Of a stretch of 64,000 nucleotides of DNA, positions 55,066 to 64,000 are shown piece after piece (position 1 is the first letter of the stretch; every line of letters begins with the position of its first letter). The stretch spans positions 23,856,508 to 23,920,507 of the forward strand of contig NC_088776.1 of assembly GCF_954871325.1 (NCBI RefSeq), written 5' to 3'. The notes under the pieces are model-generated. The model worked only from the letters and a program-made list of their open reading frames with translations, was not told where the DNA came from and searched no databases. The DNA comes from Gordionus sp. m RMFG-2023 (taxonomy: Eukaryota; Nematomorpha; Gordioida; Chordodea; Parachordodidae). The position numbers and the translations under genes were made by a program.

Positions 55066-56212
55066 ATGATCTACATCAATTTAAATGAGAATTTAAATGA
55101 TTCGCAATTCTTTCACTATCTTGGATTATCTAGGAATGTTTTCTATTATATACTTAACAAAATTGAAACTAAAATAATAAACAAACAAATGCAAAAACAA
55201 CAATATCTCTTGAAAAGATATTATTTGTTACTTTAAGGTAATATATTTAGTTATTAATATATATACAAACTATTTAAGATACTTAAGAACGGGCCTTAAT
55301 TACTCACAACTATCTTATAGTAGCAGAATAAGCAAAAGTTGCATTGCTACTATCATTCCAGAGGTATGTGATGCTATATGGAAAATTTTAAAAGATATTC
55401 ATATGCCAATTCCAACTAGAGAACATTGGGAGAAGGTATTATAAATTTAGATATAAATATATTTTTAGATTGCCCAAGAATATTTTGAAAAACATGGATT
55501 TCCAAACTGCCTTGGCTCATTGGATGGTAAGCACATAAGAATAAAAAGTCCTGCAAAATCTGGAACCCTTTTTTATAATTATAAAGCTTTCAAATCTATA
55601 GTGTTACTTGGTTTAGCAGATAGTAATTGCAAATTTATATATATAGATGTAGGATCTTATGGAAAACAAAGTGATGGTGGCACTTTCAGAAATAGTAGTT
55701 TATATCAAAGTAAATTTTTAATGTTAATAAATAATTTTTAATTATTTTAGAATTAGAAAGTCAAACACTTTATATTCCTTCTCCTAAACCTATGCCAAAT
55801 AATATCATTGCTCCACATGTAATTATTGCTGATCTAACCCTCCCACTAAAAAATTATCTAATGAAACCTTATCCTACGAAGAATACCAGCCCAGAAGAAA
55901 AATATTATAATTATAAATTAAGTAGTGCTAGAATGTGCATTGAATGCACATTTGGCATAGCTACTGCTAAATTTGCCCTACTTTCTAAAGCTATAGAGTG
56001 TTCAGTTGAAAATGCTGATAAAATTATGTCTACAATTACTCTATTACATAATATTATTATTGATTACGATAAAAATTGATTATGATAAAATTGAATATAC
56101 ACCTAATATTTTACCTATTACTGAAAATTTAGGGATCAGTAGATCTTTAAATGCTTCAAGTTCTAATTCAAGAGAAATTAGAGAATTATTTAAAGACTAT
56201 TTTAATTCTTAA
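55066..56212 (+). CDS. PIF/Harbinger DDE transposase (DDE_4 type)
   Basis: Exons: about 55,066-55,230 (MIYINLNENLNDSQFFHYLG), 55,279-55,435 (RTGLNYSQLSYSSRISKSCI), 55,469-55,709 and 55,751-56,212. Introns of 33 bp (55,436-55,468) and 41 bp (55,710-55,750) keep the frame. Catalytic core: first D in LGSLDGKHIRI, second D in QSDGGTFRNSSLY, and E in ARMCIECTFG. A VIIADLTLPLKNYLMKPYP segment stands where relatives have D-E-A-F-P-L. A short near-duplication (GATTACGATAAAAATTGATT) shifts the frame at about 56,079; the C-terminus resumes with NLGISRSLNASSSNSREIRE. The exon 1-2 junction is uncertain, because a stop precedes the best donor. It cuts element ends at TWA sites together with the MADF/Myb partner. 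Confidence 0.85.
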
Positions 56213-56244
56213 ATATATGTATAATTTAACATTATATATTAAAT

Positions 56245-56336
56245 AAATAAATTACTTTTGTATGTGTATATAAATTAATAAATTACTTTTGTATGTGTAT
56301 ATAAATTAATAAATTACTTTTGTATGTGTATATAAT
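56245..56336. repeat. Triple 31-bp tandem repeat
   Basis: Three nearly perfect copies of a unit containing AATAAATTACTTTTGTATGT, between the 3' ends of the two convergent Harbinger genes. Probably the joint 3' UTR or poly(A) zone. Confidence 0.85.
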
Positions 56337-56455
56337 ACATAACTATTTAAACATCAACATTTTCTACTATAATATTATTTATATAATTATAAATAAGAGT
56401 TTGCACATTATTTTTCATGGCGTCCTTAACTTCATTTGGCACCTTCTTTACATTA

Positions 56456-57155
56456 TCAACCAAAGACAGGCACCATCAATGATGGGCACCATAATCTATC
56501 TGGATCATTATCAATTTCTAACATTTTGTCAAAATATCTTTCCATTGGGTCTTTTGTTACTCTAGCCCTTTTTACAGGTCTTACATTCTCTATATTATCT
56601 GTGATATTATTTAGTGTCTTTCTTGGTGTGGTGGAAGTAGTAAGAAATGATAGTAAATCATACCATTTCCATGGAGTGCTAGCTTTTGCAGCATCCCCTG
56701 AATGCACTTCTTCTCTCTTTCTCTTTTCCTTTAAATATGAATCCCTCAAATTCTTCCATTTTAATTTACAGACATTTGGGGATGAATCAAGCCTGGTAAA
56801 TAATAAAGGATAAAAAATAATTTTATTTAAATAAAGATATAAATTATTAAAATTCATATTCCATGCTTACTAATAAATAGTATCTAATTAAAAAGTCTGT
56901 TAATTAAAAATTATTATTATAAAATAGTCAATATTTTCAATATAAAGTCTTGTTCTACTTTTTAGCACATTAAGTCCATAGTTCATCTACTAATAATCTA
57001 TTAGAATAATTATCATCAGATTGGTTCCATAAATCGTCATGATCTTCTACAAAATTTATCAATTCAGATACAAAATTTCCTCTAAAATCATTTCATTTAT
57101 TGAATATTAACGTTAAAAAAAATTACATATTCATTTCAATTGTATCAGACGCCAT
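56456..57155 (-). CDS. MADF-domain partner protein of the Harbinger element
   Basis: Minus-strand gene with probable exons: 57,155 onward (MASDTIEMN), about 57,081-56,975 (GNFVSELINFVEDHDDLWNQ and a SNRLLVDELW segment), and 56,792-56,456. The last, after a TATTTACCAG acceptor, encodes CKLKWKNLRDSYLKEKRKRE, an ASTPWKWYDLLSFL segment and a basic PVKRARVTKDP stretch. Together these are the three helices of a MADF (Myb-like) domain. Exon borders around 56,970 are uncertain. In two-gene Harbinger elements this protein binds the element and helps bring the transposase to the nucleus. The plus ORFs at 56,320 and 56,436 are shadows. Confidence 0.8.
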
Positions 57156-57303
57156 TTAATCGTTAAAAAAAATCAAGCTAGTTTGTTATTAAAATAATCG
57201 AAAAATCGTATGCATATAAAAATCGTTTGGTTTGGAAGCACACATCTATTAAGCTTAATTTGTTATTTATCGCTTTGAAAAAACGTCGTGTTTGGAAGTG
57301 GCC

Positions 57304-57611
57304 TTATAAAAAAAAATATAGAATAATGACTATTTTGTATTTTCTTGTGATACCTTCTACATTCATTACATTCGATTTATTCATACTATTAACATCAACA
57401 TGTGTTTAGAAATTCCAACCAACAGAATTTAATCATTTAAAATAAATAAATATTAATTTAAAATAAATAAATATTAATTTAAAATTAAGATTGGCCTTTC
57501 CCTTGTTTTATAAAGTAATTAAAATATATGCTTATGGATCTGGGCAATGATCTCTGCCCAACCTCTTTTTAATTAGTCCAAAGATGTTTAAGTAACAGTC
57601 ATAAAACTATT
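57304..57611. other. Spacer between Harbinger and hAT cluster
   Basis: AT-rich; contains one small direct repeat (AAATAAATAAATATTAATTT). Nothing else. Confidence 0.6.
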
Positions 57612-57984
57612 ATGTGTACCAGAGTTTTCATGTCTCCTCCCATCAGCGGGAGACTCTAGCAATTTTTTTATTACTCGCAGCCTCTCCCGCAAAACTACGG
57701 CAATTGGAAATCTCCCGCAAAATCTACCGCAATTTTTTAATTTCTCCCGCAATTTTTTTTTTTAGTATTTTAACATTTTTAATATATAAATAATAATTTT
57801 GAGATGAATATTTTTATATTTTTAAAATAATTTTAAATGTTTGTTCTAAAAACATGTCTATTTTGTAAATTTGTTTTTATCCTGTTTTATTTTTATCCAG
57901 TAATAAATCAACATCATTTCATTCATATAAGTCAGTACAAGGGAGTATATCAACATCGATTGCAATGCTAAAATATTCTCAATT

Positions 57985-59600
57985 AATAAATATTACAGAT
58001 GCAACTACATTTGCGGAAATCGTATACATCTATCATGTAGTTCAACATTCACAGAGCTATATCATCACAATGTGGGTTGAATCTTTTTCTCATGATATTT
58101 AACGACTCCAATATAAGTGCAAACCTTACTTGTGGCAGAACAAAAATGAGTAAGGCTATCACAAATGTTTTAGTACCTAAATCCTAGAGGTCAATTCTAG
58201 ACGATTTGAAAGATGAGCATCCATATATGCAATTCTAACAGAATCAACTAATAAGGGAAATATTAAAACATTTCCCTCGATCCTTTGCTCAAGAATAAGA
58301 AGATTTCAATAAAACTGTTAAAAAATTTTCCTCGGATAGTGAAAAATTCAACGATGTACCTAGCCACATAATGGTAAATATAGCTGATTCAGGGTTATCA
58401 GTGATTTGCATGTCAGCTTTCTGCGCTGATAATGCCTCTGTAAATTTTGGCAAAAACTAAAGTTATCGAATTAAGGCAGCACAATAATGAATTAATACCA
58501 ATTGGCTGTATATGCCATATACTACATAATTCTTGTAAGAAGGCAATAAATGTACTATCTGTGGATGTCTAAATAATTGGGATAAAATGTTTTAACAAAT
58601 TTAGTCATCAACTAAAAGATTTAATAAATTAAAAGAGTTGGTGAAGTGGTCTGACTTAGAATGGTATGAGTTGTTGCGATATATACTTATTAGGTGGTTG
58701 TCATTAATACCTGCAATCGATAGAATTTTAAAATTTTACAAACACATAAAAAAATACTTCTTAAATAAAGATTTTATGGAAATAAAGAATTTAAGTATAA
58801 ATATGATATCGATAATTAAAATACTTCCTCCTCTAAGAGTTGAGGATGTCCTAAAATTTTGAAAATTTTTTAGAGTATGAAATGGCAGAAGCATATTTGG
58901 GATTCGTTTCACATGTAGGAAGTCTATTTCATGCAGTTAATATTCAGTTACAATCACAATATTCTTTATAAAAAATATTCACAAAATCATGCTACAGCTC
59001 TGTTCATCTCTAGAGTTAAAAATTGATAATAAATTTTATGGAGCTATTGCTAAAAATATTTTATTAAAATGTTCAAATAATACTCTAATTAATACATTTT
59101 TAAATGAAGCAGATATTTTTATTAAGACAATTTTAGAATATTTGCAATAAAAATTTAATTTTAATAATTCTATTTACAAATGTATATATATTATGACCTT
59201 GGAACAGAAACCATCAATTGATGGTTTTTATAATTTAATTATATTAAAAATACCGAAAGACATTGATTTCTTGTTTGAGGAGATTGTAATTCTCTCTATT
59301 TTTTATGATTCACCAAAATACGTAGAGTTAGATGGTCTAAAAGCAGAGGAGAAATGGGTAGAATTTTTTCGTTATAACGATAAATCCCCATGCTTGGAAA
59401 TAATATGCGAGTATGTCTTCTCCTTACCTCATTCTAATGCCTCATTTGAGCTCTTTTTAGCCTGATGAGGACTGCCGGGAAAAAGGAGAGAAATCGGATT
59501 GATTTAACAACATTAGAGGTAAAGCTAATGATCACACAGATGTATAATATGTCATTTCAGGAATTTATAAATATCTCAATAACGACGGTAAACATTTAGT
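57985..59600 (+). pseudogene. hAT transposase, fuller copy of the cluster
   Basis: Plus-strand transposase remnant readable almost throughout, in mixed frames. From N to C: a CNYICGNR-like start, DNASVNFGKN (about 58,430), CICHILHNSCKKAINVLSVD (about 58,507), RWLSLIPAIDRILKFYKHIK (58,638-58,862), SLPHSNASFELF (about 59,430) and RTAGKKERNRIDLTTLEVKL (about 59,470-59,525). These are the catalytic D/N-A-S box, the C-x2-H-x-L-N motif, the R-W motif and the hAT dimerisation region. Several frameshifts and stops make it inactive. It has the segment that the copies at 59.6-61.3 kb and 62.5-64 kb both lack, so it represents the parental structure of the family. Confidence 0.75.
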
Positions 59601-60027
59601 TATATTATATAAATCTCAAATAAAATAAAATTCAGTTTTAGTAATGGCGCCATAAAATTTATTGTCAATTTTTAACTGTAATGATGAACATATCTGCAGC
59701 ATAATTTTGTGAATCTTTGTTAAGATTCTTCCGATTGCAACTACACATTAACAGCATGTAGTAGATTTCCTGCACGTGAAGTCATTCCTAAATATACCTC
59801 TGCCATTCATTATTGAAAAAAAAATTCAAAATATTAGGACAGTTTTTATAATCTTTATTTAAGAAATATTTTTTTAAAGGTTTATAAAATTTTAAAATTT
59901 TATCGATGGCGGGTATTAGGAACATATCGCAACCAACATTGTGCTGACTCAATTCTGTAAATACACACTGTTTTTATCAAATTCTTTGAGGTATTTTTAG
60001 ATCAGAAAGCTGACATGCAATTTATTG

Positions 60028-60429
60028 GTTAATGATGCTTGGTACCTTAAGGTACCATCTATCAAATTTGAATTTTGTTCATTTTTCATTTAGATAGGCA
60101 CTACCAAATATATTTATAATATATATTTGAAAAATCGTGATTTTTGGAAAGCCTCTATGGCCTAATAAACAAGAGCTTGGTTTACTTATCCCATGGTTCC
60201 GGGTTCGAATCCCGGAAATGATCATGTTTTTTTTTCATATTCTAACTTGGTGGTTCCATCCTTGGGGGGATAATATATAGGAGGCCGGACTCGACCACGT
60301 GATTCCGTATTAATATGTTAAATAATAAGGATCTTATTACATTTTAATAAATTTTGATCGGTATTTAGCAAATTAGGTTGGTATTTAGAATATTTCCATA
60401 CATTCACTTGGTAGTAAGCATCATTAACC
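60028..60429. mobile_element. 402-bp MITE-like insertion carrying a tRNA-derived SINE
   Basis: Inverted ends GTTAATGATGCTTGGTACC (left) and, on the minus strand, GTTAATGATGCTTACTACC (right). The 10-bp flanking duplication is CAATTTATTG (60,018-60,027 and 60,430-60,439). Joining the flanks restores the hAT. Long 9-11 bp duplications are typical of MULE-type elements. The interior holds the SINE at 60,151-60,395. Confidence 0.7.
60151..60395 (+). repeat. tRNA-derived SINE
   Basis: The head resembles a tRNA: TGGCCTAAT as A-box part, then a perfect T arm CCGGGTTCGAATCCCGG (B box at 60,202-60,212). The anticodon region is not tRNA-like. It is followed by a body, CTAACTTGGTGGTTCCATCC, then GACTCGACCACGTGATTCC, and a tail, TTGATCGGTATTTAGCAAAT. 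Body and tail recur at 61.8-62.03 kb, and the tail at about 8,715 and 41,505. Confidence 0.75.
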
Positions 60430-61279
60430 CAATTTATTGATAATCTCGAATCTGCTATATTTACCATTATATGGTTAGCTATGTCTTTGGATTTTTCACT
60501 ATTTGAAGGGAAAAAATTTAATAGTTTTATTGAAACGACCTTAATTTTGATGAAATAGCTGAGCTTATTAGAGGAATGGCATCTGTTAGAATTGCATATG
60601 TATGCCCATTTTTCAAATCGTCAAGAATTGACCTTCTGGATTTAGGTCCTAAAACATTGATGATAGCCTTGCTCATTTTTGTTCTACAAGTATAGTTTTC
60701 ATTTATATTAGAGTCGTTAAATATTATGGGGAAAGATTCTACCAACATTGTGATAAGTATCTATGTGAATGTTGTACTACAAGATAAGTGATTACAATTG
60801 CCGCAAATGTAGTTTCATCTGTATTATTTCTTATTTTTGGAGTACCTTATTATGTATTTAAACGTGATACGTGATAATTAAGCGCCTATCCCTATATTGT
60901 TATACACTCACACACGGTAGATTTTCAATTGCAGTCGTTTTGCGGGACATTCGCATAAAATATATTTTTAATTGTAACCGTTTTTTTTTATAAAATTTTA
61001 TCTTGTTTACATTCTTTTATATTTAGAAAAGATCGTTGGTTTTTTTATAAATTAATATATTTTAATAAATCAAGATGTTATTTTTTTTTTGAAAAATAGT
61101 TACCTACTTTGTATTTATATAAACAAAATAAAAAAAAATAGGCTGATTATTAAGTCAATTCAAAATCCCGCGAAAAAATTTTTTTTAACAATTTTTATAT
61201 TTCTCCCTTATAATACCAAATTTCTCCCGCATAATACCAAATTTTCCCGCAATTTGAAAATTTTGAACTGGCAACCCTG

Positions 61280-61811
61280 ATGTGTACAGGTATGTGCAGC
61301 TTGGAAAAAAACGGGTGAAGGGTTCCTTATTTTCTCCACCTATATTAAATATCCAACTTGATGGATTTGATAATAATATAGCGTAGCTATATTGCTTGTT
61401 AATACTGAAAACTTAGCGTTAAATTACCTATCATGTATAATTACATAATATTCTAATTTTAAAAAGTATATAATAAGAATAAAAAGGAACGTTTAAAGAT
61501 AATTTGGAAATTCTCTTTACCATAAGAATTATTATGTTAAATTATTTCAATATATCGTGAAGAAATAAAGAGTTAAAAATAATTAAAGTGAAGAGTTAAT
61601 TTTTTATATTTACCCGAACCTAGTGTATCCTTCAAAAGTTGTAACTCAATATATTTATCTTCAAAGAAGTGATAATCCTTTTGGCCCTATTGTCCAAACG
61701 GATGAAGAATTTAGGCTAATGTTAAATGTAACATGGCGCGATATTGAACCAACCAAAATGTGATACAATCGAGATAACCAATATTTATTTATAATATTTA
61801 TATTCATAAAT
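61280..61811. other. Spacer between hAT copies
   Basis: AT-rich, nothing recognised. The ORF at 61,661-61,903 overlaps the next SINE and is not a gene. Confidence 0.5.
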
Positions 61812-62029
61812 TCGAATAGCGTCTCTGATCTAGTCGGATGAGCGAGTTCGAATTCCTTAAGGATCTTATTTTTTCTGAAGCCAACTTGGTTGTTTTCCGT
61901 CATTGGGGGATGATATATGGTAGATTTTACTCGATCACGTGATTCCTTTAATGTAGATTAAAAAACAAATAGATCTTATAACATTTTTTAAAAAATTGGT
62001 CGTTGTTTATTAATTGCTATATGTTAACT
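61812..62029 (+). repeat. Second copy of the tRNA-derived SINE, older
   Basis: AGTTCGAATTCC as B box, then GCCAACTTGGTTGTTTTCCG, CTCGATCACGTGATTCC and the tail TTGGTCGTTGTTTATTAATTG. Clearly homologous to the copy at 60.15-60.4 kb but more diverged. The A box is weak. Confidence 0.65.
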
Positions 62030-62274
62030 ATACGATATCTAACATTAGCCCAGAATTTAAATATGGTAAAAAATATATTTGTCAATCTTTTCAAAAGAAC
62101 AATTTAAAGAAATCAAAATTTATTTAAAAAAAAGGAAAAAATATATAAAAAGTAATACAAATATATATAAAAAGGGAAAAATACAAATTTTTTAGAAAGA
62201 AAATGCAAATATGCTACCGATCCTACAATACTCAGCGTTTAAGCTTATGACAATCCTGTTCTGTTTTAATTGTG

Positions 62275-62509
62275 TCATACTTAGTGTTGTTAAAAAGTCG
62301 AGTTCTTACGACTCTAAACTAGCTGATGTCTTAATAGGACTTTAAATTATGCGGCTCAATGAACCGCATGAGTTTGCTTTAAAGTCGGCTCAATGAGTTG
62401 GCTTCAGAGTCGGTTCAAATTCATTTTGAATCCACCTTCTACTTCTATTAGTATTTACTCCGCAAAAAGAATATTTAAAAAATATTAAGTCGACTCATCG
62501 AGCCATAAA
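62275..62509. repeat. Unassigned repeat with AGTCG/CGACT words
   Basis: Contains GTTGTTAAAAAGTCGAGTTC near the left and TTAAGTCGACTCATCGAGCC at the right, with several GGCTCAATGAGTT-like words between. It may be a hAT-type MITE, since TTAGTGTTGTTAAAA looks like an end, but a matching right end was not found. Confidence 0.35.
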
Positions 62510-64000
62510 CAGGGTTGCCAGGTTAAAATTATCAAATTTCGGGAGAAATTTAGTATTTTGCGGGAGAAATATAAAAATTGCGGTAGAAATATAAAAATTG
62601 CTAAAAAAGAATTTTTGCGGCCTGCTGGCCTTCACCAGGGATATTAAATTGACTTAATTATCCATCTATTATTTTTTATAATTAGTTTATAAAAATACAA
62701 TGGCGATAACTATTTTTCAAAATAAAATAACATCTTGATTTATTAAAATATATTAATTTATAAAAAAACCAACTATTCTTTTTAAATATAAAAGAATGAA
62801 AACATGATAAAATTTTATAAAAAACAAACGATTTTAAATTTACAATGTTAAAAATATATTTTATGCGAATGTCCCGCAAAACATCCTCAATTGGTAATCT
62901 ACCTTGTGTGTGTATAACATTATAGGGATAGGCTCTTAATTATCCGGTATCACGTTTAAATACATAATAAAGTAATATTGTAGTCATTTCAATGATAATT
63001 ATTTTATTTATTATTGTTCAATCACATTATTATAATCAGTGCAGGAGAGATGTTAAAAAAATTATTGCTCTTTTCATCCATTGCAAAACAAAAATATTCT
63101 CCATAAATAAGAAATAATACAGATGCAACTACAGTTGCGGAAATTGTAATCACTTATCTTGTAGTACAACATTCACAGAGATAATGATCATTACAATGTG
63201 CCTAGAATCTTTCCCCATAATATTTAACGACTCCAAGATAAATGAAAACTTTAGTAGAACAAAAATGAGCAAGGATATCATAAATGTTTTAGAACCTAAA
63301 TTCAGGAGGTCAATTCTTGACGATTTGAAAGATGGGCATACATATGAAATTCTAACAGATGCATCTAATAAGGGAAATATTAAATTATTTCCCTTGATCC
63401 TCCGCTATTTCAACAAAATTAAGGATGTTTCAAGAAAACTGTTCAATTTTTTCCCCTTAAATAGTGAAAAATCCAAAGACATTTTTAACCATATAATGGT
63501 AAATATAGCAGATTCGGTATTATCAATAAACATGTCAGCTCTCTGATCTGTTAATGACTCAGTGAATTTGGAAAAAACCAGAGTGTATTTACAGAATTAA
63601 GTCAGCACAATGTTTGTTGCGATATGTTCCTATTACCCGTCTTCGATAGAATCTTAATATTTTATAAACCTTTAAAAATATATTTCTTAAATAAAAATTA
63701 TAAAAGCTGTCCTAACATTTTGAAAATTTTTTTCAATAATGAATGGCAGAGGTATACTAAGGATTGATTTCACATGTAAGAAATCTACTACATAATGTTA
63801 ATGTGCAATTGCAATCAGAAGAATCTTAACAAAGATTCACAAAATTATGCTGCAGATGTGTTCATATTTTAAAAATATAGATCGACATTTATGTTTTGTT
63901 TGAGGAGATTGTAATGCTCTCTCTCTAGTTTTGATTTACAATGTAAAAATATATTTATTTTATGCGAATGTATAAATAGGATTTTATAAAATATAAAAAA
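62510..64000 (+). mobile_element. hAT copy 3 of the cluster, internally deleted, runs to the window end
   Basis: 5' end CAGGGTTGCCAGGTTAAAAT at 62,510, GCGGGAGAAAT repeats, a leader with the TATCACGT module (62,911-62,955, inverse of the module in copy 2), then coding from 63,184. It carries the same central deletion as copy 2 (resumes near 63,610). Near 63,935 a second stretch of the leader (TTTACAATGTAAAAATATAT, TTTTATGCGAATGT) appears in the same orientation, so another copy or a rearrangement begins before the window ends. Confidence 0.75.
63184..63546 (+). pseudogene. hAT transposase N-terminal ORF, copy 3
   Basis: 120 codons, the longest intact piece of this family in the window. Contains ESFPIIFNDSKINENFSRTK, then ILDDLKDGHTYEILTDASNK and GNIKLFPLILRYFNK. 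The TDAS.KGN stretch is the first catalytic-Asp region of the hAT core. It ends at a stop where the deletion begins, so no complete transposase can be made from this copy. Confidence 0.75.

Larger units (their letters stand above)
54869..57303. mobile_element. PIF/Harbinger transposon, nearly whole
   Basis: 2435 bp. Ends GGCCACTTCCAAACACGACG on both sides, and the identity continues to about 30 bp. The target duplication is TTA (54866-54868 and 57304-57306), the TWA site of this superfamily. It has two convergent genes: DDE transposase on the plus strand (about 55,066-56,212) and MADF protein on the minus strand (56,456-57,155). They are separated by a 31-bp triple repeat. Only small defects are seen, so it is young compared with the hAT remnants. 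It lies outside AMN1, upstream of it. Confidence 0.92.
57620..61279. mobile_element. Composite hAT unit with perfect 8-bp target duplication
   Basis: Bounded by ATGTGTAC at 57,612-57,619 and again at 61,280-61,287. The left end reads CAGAGTTTTC; the right end, on the minus strand, reads CAGGGTTGCCAG. Inside are two opposed copies of one hAT family. The fuller copy runs left to right (about 57,985-59,600). A shorter one runs right to left from 61,279 to about 59,635, where it breaks off in mid-gene against the tail of the first. CTCCCGCAATTT motifs near both ends lie in the same strand sense, so the left end is not simply a mirror of the right. A 402-bp MITE is nested at 60,028-60,429. Confidence 0.7.
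59635..61279 (-). mobile_element. hAT copy 2 of the cluster, internally deleted, minus strand
   Basis: 5' end at 61,279 (CAGGGTTGCCAG), then GCGGGAGAAATT-type subterminal repeats, an AT-rich leader containing the ACGTGATACGTGA module (60,861-60,903), and coding sequence from 60,748 (ESFPIIFNDSNINENYTCRT, then ILDDLKNGHTYAILTDA). The middle of the transposase is deleted. The 3' part stops at about 59,635 inside the gene. The copy is interrupted by the element at 60,028-60,429. It is closest to the copy starting at 62,510, which shows the same internal deletion. Confidence 0.75.

Noticed and set aside
56245-56336. Short array as CRISPR-like or satellite
   Set aside because: Three direct 31-bp units without spacers, inside a eukaryotic transposon; ordinary tandem repeat.
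60144-60225. Possible functional tRNA gene
   Set aside because: T arm is perfect, but no acceptor or anticodon stem can be formed and the sequence continues into a repeated SINE body.

Overview
The window is very AT-rich animal DNA. It holds one complete host protein gene, one tRNA gene and a dense, nested population of transposable elements. Three things point to an animal: an AMN1-type leucine-rich-repeat gene with spliceosomal introns whose 263-codon model follows vertebrate AMN1 along its length, a metazoan-type nuclear tRNA-Trp(CCA), and hAT, PIF/Harbinger, MULE and non-LTR elements of animal type with MADF/BESS accessory genes. The species cannot be named from this sequence.

Layout. 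1-12.6 kb: a hAT transposase C-terminal remnant (1-1045), a lone MADF-domain ORF (3957-4199), a DNA element carrying a MADF-BESS gene (4476-6219), tRNA-Trp (7600-7671), and a decayed ZMYM1/DUF4371-type hAT with a perfect 8-bp target duplication (8480-10989). 12,692-50,737, minus strand: the host gene AMN1, six exons with 792 coding nt in about 38 kb. Its introns of 2.1, 0.2, 2.0, 8.8 and 24.2 kb contain a MITE with a hAT MITE nested in it (13.3-14.0 kb) and two opposed hAT copies (17.6-24.3 kb). One of those two is split by a 3.85-kb transposon with about 0.8-kb inverted repeats. The introns also hold further hAT and MULE remnants (26.8, 32.3, 33.7 kb) and a 5.3-kb palindrome made of two opposed LINE copies (43.1-48.4 kb).

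50.7-64 kb lies upstream of AMN1. It contains about 4 kb of AT-rich DNA with a foldback repeat, a nearly whole PIF/Harbinger element (54,869-57,303) with transposase and MADF genes and introns of only 33 and 41 bp, and a cluster of one hAT family (57,620 to the window end). The first hAT unit there (57,620-61,279) joins two opposed copies yet is bounded by a perfect 8-bp direct repeat. A MITE-like insertion carrying a tRNA-derived SINE lies inside it.

The most notable features are: (i) three separate large inverted TE pairs in 64 kb; (ii) a LINE palindrome whose outer arms are almost identical while its inner arms are clearly diverged; (iii) an apparently mobilised composite hAT; (iv) a long-TIR transposon with GGG/CCC ends and an ATTA target duplication whose superfamily I cannot fix; (v) a small conserved gene that has kept its reading frame and splice phases across introns filled with this material. 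No CRISPR array, bacterial-type operon or rRNA is visible.
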